From: Metridium senile
Lineage: Eukaryota; Cnidaria; Anthozoa; Actiniaria; Metridiidae
Assembly (NCBI GenBank): GCA_949775045.1
Contig: OX459097.1
Span: forward strand, 4,913,185 to 4,977,184
Reading direction: 5' to 3'
DNA length: 64,000 nt
Shown piece by piece: positions 47,661-59,965 of the stretch. A program made the position numbers and the translations under genes. The stretch's first letter is position 1, and each line of letters opens with the position of its first letter. The notes under the pieces were generated by a model that saw nothing but the letters and a program-made list of their open reading frames with translations, was not told where the DNA came from and ran no database searches.

Positions 47661-48879
47661 TAAAAAGAAGGAATTTTACTTAAAAAATCGTTAAAACATA
47701 GCTTTGGCTGACTTGTGTGCCTAAAAACTAAATCATTTAGCTGAACTCTTGCATGAGACTGACATATATACAGCAATTCAAGCGAATTTGACAGATTTTG
47801 TTTGAGTAGTGAAAGCCGCGCGAGCCGACTGACAGCAATTTATTCACTCGTCTGAGAAAAAAAAACAGTTTGAACAATACAAGCTTGCTGTGTACAACGT
47901 TTTGAAGTTAAAAAGAACAAAGACCACATCTACAAGATTACTTAGGCTGCGGAAAGTATGTATTTATTTACTTTTAATCAAACGTTTGCAGGTTTAAAAG
48001 TTTTATCAGTTTCTGTTTTCATTTTGACGAGACATTTGAAAGATAATTGTAAATCTGCCTTTTTGTTCACATTACTTGTTTTCAAAAGTGCTTTATTTAT
48101 AAGAATACAAAACTAGAAAGCACATTTATAATTCGGTATAGTACTTGATTGTGTGTTTGCTTGTTTATAAAACAAAATAAAACTTAATATATTGCCATCG
48201 ATAAATTCAACGAACATGTATTTTGTTCAAGATTATCGTCGAGTTCAATAGCAAAAAAATATCACTTATTCACTATGAAATTATCTTCATATTTCAAGGA
48301 TAGACTAAAGTAAAAACTATTGCCACTTTGAAGCGCTGTTTTCCTTTTGTTTTTGAATGTCGATTTCATTTTTCAGTTGAGTTTTGCATCGTTAAATTCA
48401 ATACTTGAATTTTGATTGGTTAATGATTAACACAGGAAGACCAAGAAAGCTTGGCGGCTAGGAATCTTTTCTGTGTTTACGTGCCAGGAAGGCATTTATC
48501 GAATACTATTCGACAAGATATCGTTTAACTAAGCAATAGTTGTTTATCTAACAAAGATATTTGATTCCTTCAATCGACAATATCTAACTGGGAGTCTAGA
48601 AAACACTTGAAGAAGAAAATACAAGGAGTTTACTAACGATAACATTCGTCAAGTGATTGAAATTAAAGCTCAAAAACTCCAGCGTTCATGGTCATAAAAT
48701 TTGACATAGACTTCTTCTCCAAGGTTTTTACCCACCATTGTTTTATCTGATTTATTTTATCAAATCACAAGTCGAATTTCGACCTGATTCTTTGTTTTAA
48801 TATTGCAATATTCGGTTAATCCCATTCGCACAGATAAAACGAATAATCGACGAATGATTTGATTAATCCACTCTAGGGG

Positions 48880-49085
48880 TCAACGCGTGAGCTTGTTTGA
48901 CTGTAAAAACTTTCTTACCCAACGGCACCAGCGAGAAGTGTGCGATGGCAAGTTTTCCGCGATGTCCCAAGTCACTTCTGGGGTCCCCCAGGGAAATTGC
49001 CCTGGAGCCGTTGTTGTTTTTGTTGTATATCAACGATCTGGTTTTATCATCACCCGATGTGGTTTTATTTTTCAGAATTAAAGCT
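48880..49085 (+). mobile_element. LINE reverse transcriptase fragment (palm)
   Basis: Two frames together give FLTQRHQ, CDGKFSAMSQVTSGVPQG, then LLFLLYINDLVLSSPDVVLFF, the RT motif block 4-5 (SGVPQG) of CR1/L2/Jockey-type elements. Frameshifted. 49086-49790 has nothing else. Confidence 0.8.
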
Positions 49086-49796
49086 AGCTACAAGTGAATT
49101 TATCTCTGCGATTTTTAATTAATATAACAATTACACCAAAGAAAGATTTAAAATATTTTTAAACACTTTAGCGAAAAAGTCATTATACTAATGAAAAAAC
49201 CTTTAAAAGTGATTAATCTTATGTACTTTTATTCGTTTAAACATTACTTTTATGTAATAGTCGACATGGGCTACCTGTGTGTTATGTCACGCAGTCTTCA
49301 CTGTTGTCTGTCGGCCGTTCTCACGGTCCAACGCTGGCAAACTCGGTCTGTTTATATACCACAAACTTCTCCAGAAAGGTAAGAAAGACCATATTTGTAA
49401 TAATCAAACACTTTTAAATGTCTTTTAAGCCTTTAGCTTCGAATAAAGTTCAATATTTTGATATTTTTTTGTATCTAATTCCGTGCTCAATTTCGACTCG
49501 ATTCAACTCGTTTCAGATCCAGTCAAGTATCGAACATGAAATCTCCTCAAAGACATTTCTCTTAATTATATTTCTTTAAAATTTTAATAAACATACTTGA
49601 CTATGATTAAGGATGTTTACTTTTGAATTTCAAGGAAATAGCCGTGGTTATGGTGAGTCTTTTTGGCAACGTAAACAATAGCCATGCACAATTGTATGTC
49701 GAATATGGGTGAAAATAGGGTATGTATTCGAAGCTCTCAAAAGTTCAATTATGAATTGCCCCAAAATTTTATTTCATAAAACTGTTCTATATGGAA

Positions 49797-52030
49797 CACT
49801 TTTTCAATCCAACTAAGTGCTTTACAATGTGTATGTCATATAATCAGAATCCACCTATTGAAAAATTTCACGTTTGTGGTAAAATCTTAGAGAATGTCAA
49901 GTCACATCCATACCTAGGAGTTGAACTGGATACTAAATTGAGATGGAAACCCATATAACAAATACATTGAACAAAGCAAACATGATGTTGAGCTTAGTAA
50001 AAATAAATTTTTGGTTTATACTGAAAACATCAAGAAATCACTATACCTAACTCTGGTTAGACCTAAACTCGAATAGGCCTGTGTAGCTTGGGATCCGCAC
50101 TTCAAGTGTGATATTGACAGATTAGAAAGAGTACAAAGATCAGCAGCGCGGTTCTGCACAAATGACTACAAATGGTCCTCAAGCGTCACCTCTATGCTGA
50201 ACAGATTAGAACTTACCACCCTAGAAGAAAGAACAAAAAAGATCTCGACTTATGCTAATGAACAAGATTATCCATGGTTCAGTTGACATTGATATTCACA
50301 ATAGCTCTTATCGCAGTTGAGTACGTGAGTCAAACAAACCAGCGGTATCGCCGTGAGCGTACCATGAAAACGAGGCTATCGGGCCAAGCTTCGCTAGCAA
50401 AGAGTTTACTGCAGATCAACACATCATCGCATTGTTTTCATAAATATATTTGATATAGAAAGTTATTTCTTCCTCCACAACTATGGTCAACCACTTCAGA
50501 GTCTTTGGATGCATGGAATGAAGTTCTAACGGCGTAGAATGGAGTGGTTTGTCATGGCATTTACTTCAGTTATCAAACAAGACGTCAATCGCTGAATGAC
50601 TCGTCAAAATATATACGTCAGCATTCTTACTTTCCAAGCCAACATACGCAGTCTGAATGCTTTATTAAACCACTTGGAGGCCAGATAATTTGTCAGAAGC
50701 GAGGATATACTTCTGTTGCTTCTCATTTCTTTTTTAATTAATCTTCCTTTAACTGTAGTTATCGCAGGTTCTAGCTTTTCATCGTTAAGTCTTGACTTAT
50801 TAAATCTAGCTAAATGTAATCACTTTGTGTAGAGTTTCTTCAGGACTAGATTGTTTGTTTTTTTTACCTAAGAATCGAACTCTGTAAGATGAGAGGTATG
50901 AAGTCTGAGTTCTTGTTGAAGCCGTCTTGAATTGTAATATTTTTGTGTTGCAATACGCATTGCCCGGTAACAATGCTTTTTTCGACTTTTTCTACTGTTA
51001 ACACGAACTTTGTTTGTGCATAGTTTGTTTGTGCGGTTTTCATGGATTCTCTGTTCTATAATTAGTTTAATAATGCTTCCAGATTGAAAATGTTGGCTTT
51101 CAATATAGGAATGTTTGGTAACCGGAGTGTTCTCTCGACTATTTTGACCAGTCATTCAGCGAGTGACTTCTTCTTCGATAGTTGTAGTAAATGCTATGAT
51201 AAACCACTGTATTCTACTTTAGAACTTATATGTTCATACATACAAAAGCTCTGCAGTGTTTTATCATAGTTGTGGAGGCAGTCTGCTTCGCTAGCATAGA
51301 GTTTACTAGTGGTTTAATAAAGCATTCAGACTGCGTATGTTGGCTTTGAAAGTAAGAATGCAGACGTATTTTGACGTGCCATTCAGCGATTGACTTCTTG
51401 TTTGATAACTGTAGTAAATGCCATGACAAACCCCTCCATTCTACGCCGTTAGAACTTCATTCCATGCATCCAAAGACTCTGAAGTGGTTGACCATAGTTG
51501 TGGAGGAAGAAATAACTTTCTATATCAAATATACTTATGAAAACGATGCGATGTGTTGATCTGCAGTAAACTCTTTGCTATAGCGAAGCGAAGCTTGGCC
51601 CGATAGCCTCGTTTTCATGGTACGTTCACGGCGATACCGCTGGTTTGTTTGACTCACGTGCTCAACTGCGATAAGAGCTATTATCTAACATTTAGTAATG
51701 AAAACCGCACCAGGAGTACTACAAATTTAAACTTGTTGAACCTTGTTGAAGAAAGATGTATTTAGATATTCTTTCTTCTCAAGAACTGCCAGGGACTGAA
51801 ATCAACTCCATCCGCAAGCGGCATCAATCATTCCCTAGCTAAATTTAAGGACAATATTTATAATTTATATTTTTAATTTATATTTCTTTTACATGTATTT
51901 TCTATCTTTCTATTTATATAAACATTTTTATTTAGTTATTTAGTTATATGTTTGTACATAGTTAATGTGATGCCTTATCGGCTATTTTTTGACTCAATAA
52001 AGATGATGATGATGATGATGATGATTTCCT
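49797..52030 (+). mobile_element. CR1/L2-like LINE 3' end, split by a fold-back element
   Basis: 49797-50299 decodes as NPTKCFTM...YLGVELDTKLRW and, with frameshifts, LERVQRSAARFCTNDY. 51690-51850 continues with LLNLVEER and INHSLAKFKDNIYN, then stops. The tail has an AATAAA-like signal and ends in (GATGAT)n at 52001-52025. Element 50300-51682 sits between the two halves. Confidence 0.8.
50300..51682. mobile_element. 1.38-kb fold-back element with arms of about 375 bp
   Basis: Tips AATAGCTCTTATCGCAGTTG and complement; arms 50300-50690 and about 51300-51682 are inverted copies. Next to the right arm a unit of about 250 bp (from TAATGCTTCCAGATTG at 51069 and from TAAAGCATTCAGACTG at 51319) is tandemly repeated. 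No intact ORF. Inserted into a LINE. Confidence 0.85.
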
Positions 52031-52452
52031 CAAACTTCACAGAAATGCAAAGAAAAACACAACACACAGGAAGATACATCTAATTTTTCTATGTCAGAAG
52101 TTCTTTTGGCTTCGCCATGAAGTCGTGAATACGAATTACTCTCCGGTCAACTTCAAGATGGCGGCTATATAGCACAACTACAAAACGTTTCAATAAAATG
52201 GCTTCAAAAACGGTTAAAAGTCGCAATCGACACTGAAAATCGTCGCAGTTTGGCTTTTTATTTATTTATATAGACAGTTGATATTTACGAAAGAAAAGGA
52301 CATAAAAAGACCGTTGATTCGGGTTTATTCATCGCGTAACTATCAAATAAATATGGACAGATAAATACATATTGAGTATAAGTGGTTTATTTCTTTTACT
52401 GACAAACATTTTACACGGCTACGAACAAATAGTCTTCTACAGCCCGTTGTCA

Positions 52453-52533
52453 GGCCGTATGGGAAAATATTTGGCTCTTGGTCATTTGTACGTACGTCAT
52501 GACCGCAAGCCAAATATTTTCCCATACGGTTCA
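52453..52533. repeat. Hairpin with arms of about 33 bp
   Basis: GCCGTATGGGAAAATATTTG, then its reverse complement ending CCATACGG, around ACGTACGT. Otherwise 52031-54375 shows no gene; 52640-52980 has G-rich repeat-like sequence. Confidence 0.7.
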
Positions 52534-54375
52534 CCCACTCAGTCAATAAGTACTTATTATCAACAATGTAATGTATATAAATGATCGATGGATAAATACT
52601 ATTATAAGCTGCTTGTTATAAAACGTGACAGCCAATAACTACCATAGCGGAGCCCCATACGTTTGGGGTTGATTTTATGAGTTTTGGGGCGATTTTAGAA
52701 GTTTTAAAGTAATTTGGAAGATTTTTGGGAGACTTTAAGCGTTTTGTGGAGACTAGTTTTTTTTTAAAAAAATTATTCTATTAAAGTTACCGTCGTCCAC
52801 TAAACAAATTCAACCTGAAATAACCGCTCTTTCATCAGACATTATGATATAAAACACCGCATTTTGGATATTTTCTACTATTTGTCTGGCATTTTTAGCT
52901 TAAAATTTAAGGGGCAAAAATCTTGGGGGGAGGGGAGGGAGGCTCTGGCCCCTTCCCCCGCTACGGGCCTGAGGAACGTCAAACTATTAAAAAAGAAGCG
53001 ACTTCATGCGTGATGAAAATGGTCTTATTTTAATATTTAGACTAATCGTCCCTCATGAATATAATCATGAGGGATATTTAGACTAAATATCCTTCATCCT
53101 GAAGGGATGTTAGACATTAAACATCCCTGTAGAAACAATGGATACCGAGGTAATCGTGATATTAAATAATTAATAATAAATGTCTTTTTGTTTTTTTTTG
53201 TCTGTTTATATTTTAAAATGCATTTTGTGCAGCTGGTTTGTGTGTTTTTGGATCTATATGAAAAGTCCTAAGCTGTCTTCACCCATAAAGAATATTAGAT
53301 TAAATTAAAAAGTCCCTTCTACTTAACGATAAAAATGCATCCGTTCTCCATTTTATTGCAGAAAAAAAAAAAGGTTTATCTTCATTTCATTTCCTTTTTG
53401 AGATACAAACCGTACATAAAACTATGTTTCCGGTAAATTACACTCTTTGTGGACCTTAAATTCTGGGTCGATTCAAAGAGGGATTTATTTATGTACTTTT
53501 CAAAACCTCATAAACAGAAAACTTGAATTAAAATACAAACATAGTTCAAAACTGGTTGAATATTTTTTCATTATTTAGCAATATTGACTATATTATTGAC
53601 TATATTATTGACAATATTGACTATTTCAGGCTTATTAAACCAGCTATTGCAAAGTTTTACTTCGAAGTCGTACGAGGTTTAATTTTCAGCAAAACTAAAT
53701 GATGTTTACACAAACTGTTCGATTAAAAAATACCTTCTATTGACATATTTGTCTTATTTTAAAGCGACACTTGGGGTTTTTAATTCCATATCAAAGAACT
53801 TTCAGGTCGTTTTTCTTTTGTTTAGGTTTAAAGATTTGCCGTCCGTGCATGACTTTTAAATAAATCTTACTTTGAAAAGGTTTATTTTACAAACAAAATA
53901 TTTTCGAATTTCCTTTTTTTAATTCATATTTACCATCCTATATTCAAGTCTAGCTAAAGTAACTTTTTTGTCAATGTCAAGCTCATAATATTGCATGATT
54001 TTCCGATTTTACAAATACTAGGCACCATCCTTATGATTGGGCATGGCTCGTGAATACAAAATATGTACAAAAAAAAATAAACTGGGAGCTTTGCTATTAG
54101 GTAGTACCTAATTTGTATATTAGTTATTACATTTACGGTAGGTAGTAAATTTACGGAATATTTTAAAGTTACTGCTAGGAAGGTTCATATTGTTACAATT
54201 AAATTGTTGTTGTTTTTTTAATTAAAACGATAAGTTCTCAGACGTTTCTATCAAGGCTATGATCATCTTCAGTGTGAAGCAATGTTTGCACGCGCAAACT
54301 TAAAAACTGTTACAAATTATTAAATTTACGGTTTGTATTACATTTGCAAGTGATACTGTTTTAGTTTCTCTCCAT

Positions 54376-55298
54376 TTAAGAGTGTCCACAAATAAGACGA
54401 CGCATAGCATTTCTGATCTCACTTATCCTCCAGCAATAGATAACAGGATTAACGACTCCGTTGAACATAATAAACGTTTCGGCAAAACCAAAAAGCAACT
54501 GTATTTCTTGATTCCTTTCGATAGTAATCAAGCTCACAATCACAGGAAGTACTAAAAAAACATAGCTTAATACAAAGGCACCAATAACATAATACATAGT
54601 GTTGACCTATTTCTTGTATCTTGGCATGTTGATGTTCTGCTGGGCAGACTGCTCCTGGGCGTGGATTTGAGCCTGATGTCGACGAATCGCTCGAGAGATA
54701 TTGAATATAAAGTAAAAGTTTAACCCAAGAACCACAATCAGGTATGTAAGATGTACTGTTTCTTGAAAGGGACAATCAAACGTAAAACAATAATACCACC
54801 TCCACCAAACACCCATATAAGACCAAGCAGGATGATGTAACGGCTCACTGTTACGTATTCCTGGTATCGCAGATGAAGATTTACGGCTAGAAATCGGTCT
54901 AAAGTTATAGCTGTTAAATTAGAGAAAGAAATAATCGCAAGCGACCAAAATGATGAATGATACATCTTAGTTACTAAGCAATAATCTCTCACATTATGAT
55001 CCAAATCGAAGTATTGCATAACAGCAAATACAGGTTGCTCGAAGGTCGCCACAAAAAAGTCTGAAATGGCTAGTCCAAGGATTAAGATATTGGAAGGAGT
55101 CTGTAGAGGAGCAGTACTGCAAATTGTGAATATCACTAAGATGTTGGAAATGGATGCAGTTATACTTATAACTGTGTTGACCGCAATCAGTGTAGAAATG
55201 CAGTTGATGTAGACTGTGTTGTATTCAACATCAAGGAAAGGGATAGGATATGGACTACACAAGTCTAACTGCTTTTTTCTGTCCGTAACGTTTGCCAT
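54376..55298 (-). pseudogene. Class A GPCR pseudogene, nearly full length
   Basis: Starts MANVTDRKKQL at 55298 and follows the intact paralogues through TM4 (FGGGG). A 7-nt deletion near 54750, relative to the gene at 57940, shifts the frame before TM5. Further on, the Ser codon after MPRYKK is TAG (54608 region). TM6, TM7 (NPVIYCW) and the end RLICGHS are otherwise well kept, so inactivation looks recent. Also DFFVATFEQ replaces conserved DFGVAVF. Confidence 0.88.
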
Positions 55299-56400
55299 GA
55301 CAGAATCAAAAGCCCCGAAGTGAACGTTTTTCTAAAGAATTCAAAATTAAATACAGCCTCAAGTTTACTATTCACTTGCAGTTGTTTGATATTTTAATTG
55401 ACAGTTTTCAAGAGAATTTAAAACAATATACATCCTACAGTCTACCACACACAAGCAGCAATAATATGATGTTTTATTTAAAAGTTTTATAGGCAATTTA
55501 AAAACGCATTCAGCCTTAGGTCAACTGACAAATGACAAAACCAAATACCCAAATGAACGTTTTCAAGATAATTTTAAATTACATACAGTCTCAAGTGTAC
55601 AATACACCTGCAGTGTTATATTTTGATTAAAATTTTAACTTAAAAGAAAGTCAATATTCTTTTGTTTAAAATAATAAGTAAACTAGTTTTGAATTACAAT
55701 GGAGACTTCAAAACAGTATTAAAAAATCATATAAATTGCCTCATGTCTATTTGTTCGAAAGACTGTTACTCAATTATCAATTAATCAATCTGTACAGAGT
55801 GTTGCCCAGTTTCGTGACAGTACCAGTATCGTGACACAAACTCGATTTATAGACGGCTATTTGATATTTAAAAAAAACAATTACTAAAGAGAAAACACTG
55901 ACCATTTAGCTTCAATATGCATGTTTTGACGGGCTTTTACATGCACGGATTCTTCGAAGAAAAGCAATTGTTGACAGAGTAGTGGTGGTTTTCTGGCTAA
56001 AATGGATGGCTTTTACTGCGCAGTAAACTACAATACCTGGGTTCGAAAAAGAGCGAACTACATCGCAAATTCTCAAAGAACAAAGACAAAATTCATACTG
56101 ACGATAGCTAGAGAGTGTAGCTTCATTCCACAACCCCTGGATGTTTAGCAGTTTTGATATTTGCAAAAATATTAGATGCACAATATTTAGTCCGTTTTAA
56201 GATAAGGTGCCAAGTTTCGACACGCAAATACCAGTGATTACAAAAATCCCGAATACACTGACAGTTAATGGCTTTTAACAAAATCATGGCTGTAAATTGT
56301 TTGAAAATACACAGGTTATGAATTGTGTTCGTATAGTGAATAAAGTATTGATTTTGCTATGGAACACTACGGCAGATAAAGTCGCCTTTGCAAATCGTTT

Positions 56401-57113
56401 AAAAAAACATAGCTTAATACAAAGGTGCCAATAACATAATACATGGTGTTGGTCGATTTCTTGTATCTTGGCATGTTGATGTTCTGCTGGGCAGACCGCT
56501 CCTGGGCGTTGATTTCAGCCTTATGTCGTCCAATCGCTTGAGAGATATTTAATATAAAAAAAGTTTAACGCGAGAATCACTATCAGATATGCAATCCCCA
56601 AGATGTGTTGTTTCTTGAAAGAGACAATAAAACGTAAAACAATAATACCACCTCCGCCAAACACCCATATAAGACCAAGAAGGTAGATATAACGTACGTT
56701 TCACAGTTACGTATTTCTGGTATCACAGATGATCACTAGAAATCGGTCTAAAGTTATAGCTGTTAAAGTAAAGATAGAAATAATCGCAAGCGACTAAAAT
56801 GATGAATGAAACATCTTCGTAACAAAGCCGGCAGTAAACCCTCTCATTATGATCCAAATCAACGTATTGCATAACAATAGATACAGGTTGCGCAAAGATC
56901 GCTACAACAAAGTCTGAAATGGCTGCAGAGAAGATGTCCTGCATATTGTCAATATTACTACGATGTTGAAAATGGACGCAGTTACACTTATAACTGTGTT
57001 GATCGCAATCAGTGTATAAATGCAGTTGATGTAGACTGTGTTGCCGATTCAACATCAAGGAAAGGGATAGGATATGAACGACACAGGTCCAACTGCTCTT
57101 TTCCGTTCGTAAC
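56401..57113 (-). pseudogene. Class A GPCR pseudogene, truncated in TM6
   Basis: Homology starts at VTNGKEQLDLCRSYPIPFLD near 57113, but the ATG is missing. It continues in changing frames, with a deletion of about 38 bp before TM2, and ends at GAFVLSY near 56401. TM7 is absent. 55299-56400 holds no gene apart from GPCR 5'-flank sequence and one short unrecognised frame (55912-56181). Confidence 0.85.
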
Positions 57114-57119
57114 GTTAAG

Positions 57120-57770
57120 GACGTTTTCTAGAGAATTTAAAATTAAATACAGCCTCAAGTTTACTAGACACTTGCGGCTATGTGATATTTTAATTACAAG
57201 ATTTCGCTCAAGAGAATTAAAAATTATATACAGCCTCAAGTCTCAGTACCACACACATGCATGAAGTATTGTGATATTTTAATTAAAATTCATCTAGAGA
57301 ATTGAAAAGTAAATATGGCCTCTGAAAGTCTACCACGGACATGCAGTAATATAATGTTTTATATAGTTTTTAAGTTTTCTAGAGAATTTAAAAGCATATA
57401 CAGCCTCTGAAAGTGAGTCTACCACACACATGCAGTAATATGATGTTTTATTTAAAACTTTTCTAGAGAATTTAAAAGTATATACAGCCTCTAAAATTCT
57501 ACAACACACATGTAGTAAATGAATATGATTTTATATTTTAAAGTTTTCTAAAGAATTTAAATGTATATACAGCCTCTGAAAGTCTACCACAAACATGCAG
57601 TAACAAGTTTTATTTAAAACTTTTCTAGAGAATTTACAAGTATATACAGCCTCTAAAAGTCTACCACACACATGTAGTAAATGAATATGATGTTTTAATT
57701 TCTAGTTTTCTAGAGAATTTAACAGTATATACGGCCTCTGAAATTCTACCACACACATGCAGGGTAATTC
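57120..57770. repeat. Minisatellite of about 80 bp derived from GPCR 5' flank
   Basis: Seven to eight units of TTTTCTAGAGAATTTAAAAG, TATACAGCCTCTGAAAGTCT and ACACACATGCAGTAATATG. Single copies of the same blocks occur in the 5' flank of the pseudogene at 55320-55500. Confidence 0.8.
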
Positions 57771-57939
57771 TTGTAGTGATATTTTCTCTGAAATGTTGAT
57801 GATAAAGGAAAAATCACCCAACCTGGACATTCAGACAGACTCGAACGTTGTACTAACTTAGCGTTTGTATTTATTTTAATTGATATTTTCTCTCTTAGTT
57901 TCATTCCCTTTTTCACATTTTTTATTGGATTTTTTTTTC

Positions 57940-58887
57940 TTAGTTTCCCTCCATTAGAGAGTGTCCCCAAATAAGAAGAAGCATTGCATTCCTGATCTCG
58001 CTTATCCTCCAACAATAAATAACAGGATTAACTACTCCATTGCACATAATAAACGTCTTGACAAAGGGAAGGAGCAACGGCGGTATTTCTAGATTCCTTT
58101 CGATAGAAATCGAGATCACTATATTAGCAATTGCTAAAACAACATAGCTTAATACAAAAGCACCAATAATATAATACATGGTGTTCACCGATTTCTTGTA
58201 TCTTGGCATGTTAAAGTTCGGCTGGAAAGACTGCTCCTGAGCGTGGATTTGAGCCTGATGTCGACGAATTGCTCGAGTGGCATTGAATATAAAATAAAAG
58301 TTTAACCCAAGAACCACAATCAGGTATGCACTCCCAAAGATGTACTGTTTCTTGAAAGGGACAATCAAACGTAAAACAGTAGTACCACCTCCACCAAACA
58401 CCCATATAAGACCAAGAAGGATGACATAACGTCTCACAGTTACGTATTCCTGGTATCGCAGATGGAGATACACAGCTAGAAATCGGTCTAAAGTTATAGC
58501 TGTTAAAGTGGAGAAAGAAATACACGCAAGCGACCAAAATGATGAATGAAACATCTTAGCAACCAAGCAATAAACCTTCACATTATGATCCATATAAACA
58601 TATATCATCACAGCAAATACAGGTTGAACAAAGACCGCTGCACCAAAGTCTGAAATGGCTAGTCCAAGGATTAAGATATTGGAAGGAGTCTGAAGAGAAG
58701 CTGTCCTGTATATTGTGAATATTACTAAGATGTTTGAAATGGACGCAGTTACACTTATAACTATATTGACGGCAATCAGTGTATAAATGTAGTTGATAAA
58801 GACTGTGTTGTATTCAAGATCAAGAAAAGGGATATGAGATGGACGACACAAGTCTAACTGCTCTTTTCCGTCCGTAACGTTTGCCAT
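57940..58887 (-). CDS. Intact orphan class A GPCR
   Basis: Single exon, 315 aa from MANVTDGKEQL, the start shared with paralogues; an in-frame ATG at 58968 would add 27 residues, including a second Met at FLKMFILAF, so the start is not certain. Shows TM2 LILGLAISDFGAAV, TM3 Cys (VYCLVAK), LDRFLAVYLHLRYQ, TM4 FGGGG, short loop 2, RRHQAQIHAQEQS, MPRYKKSVNTMYYIIGAF and NGVVNPVIYCW. The tail is a few residues longer than at 46142 (GHSLMEGN). Confidence 0.92.
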   Translation of the reverse strand: MANVTDGKEQLDLCRPSHIPFLDLEYNTVFINYIYTLIAVNIVISVTASISNILVIFTIYRTASLQTPSNILILGLAISDFGAAVFVQPVFAVMIYVYMDHNVKVYCLVAKMFHSSFWSLACISFSTLTAITLDRFLAVYLHLRYQEYVTVRRYVILLGLIWVFGGGGTTVLRLIVPFKKQYIFGSAYLIVVLGLNFYFIFNATRAIRRHQAQIHAQEQSFQPNFNMPRYKKSVNTMYYIIGAFVLSYVVLAIANIVISISIERNLEIPPLLLPFVKTFIMCNGVVNPVIYCWRISEIRNAMLLLIWGHSLMEGN

Positions 58888-59109
58888 GACAAAGCCAAAA
58901 GCCAAAATGAACATTTTCAAAAAAAATCTAAAATTATATACAGCCTCTTGTTTACTAGACTCAAACATGAAGTATTGTGATAGTTTAATTAAAAATTTAA
59001 TTCAACAGAAAGTTCATCTTTTTCAAATTAATAAAAAAAACTGTTTTGAACTACAATGTAGGCATCAAGGCAGTCATATAAAGTCATAATAATTTCCTCA
59101 TATCTAATT

Positions 59110-59505
59110 GTTTGAAAGACTGTACATGTTGTATTATTTATTAATCATTCTGTAAGTTGTGACAGTGTATTTGTATATCTGCATCGATGAGAACAACCAT
59201 TGGTAAACACGTAGCCTTGGGATTCAAGGAAGAATAACGACATCAACAGGGACAGCAGAATGACTATCCCTGCAGCATGGATGCCGGTTATTAACACTCC
59301 ACCAGACCAACCACAAGCAACCCTGAAAGTAATACGACAACCGGTATATAAGACCTAATCTCATTCCATTCTACCCATCACCTGGTGAAGACTAGCAGGA
59401 TAAGATCTCATTGATGGGTTACTTCGACGGTTGAAGGTTAAAAGTTTCTCTCTTTTTCGGAGAGAATAAGACAATGAAATCAATATAAGAAAATTGCTTA
59501 AAAAC
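59110..59505. repeat. Duplicated 5' flank of GPCR genes (copy 2)
   Basis: Pair of 47281-47660; identity ends abruptly after AATATAAGAAAATTGCT in both copies. 59506-59950 holds no gene. Confidence 0.8.
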
Positions 59506-59965
59506 CTTTATAAATTACATCACTGTCAGTTTTTGTTTTTTTTTCGTATTTCACGTTACATGCAGGATATTATTTTTATAATCAAGACCTTGTTTGATGT
59601 TTTTTTTAAGAGAATCTGGAAAAAAAAAGTTTTTACAGCGTATTTTTTCGTCCGGCATTGACGGTCAGATTTGTAGACTCTTGATGTCGCTTGACGGTTA
59701 AATTTTAGACAGACACTTGATGGTTCACAATCAATAAGAAAGCAAACAATAATTCTTATGATAGGTAATAAAATGAAATTTGTACTTACAGTAAAAAAAA
59801 GTTAATCTAGCTTTACTAACATTTATCACAGGGAGCCCACAGGCATTGTTGATTTCCGAATAAAAAAATTGATAAATTTAAATAAAATCGATCAACGTTT
59901 AATGCCGTGTCACGCGATTCTTTGACCTTGCGCTCCTTAAAGTTCAGAATGATATCCTTGCTGCT

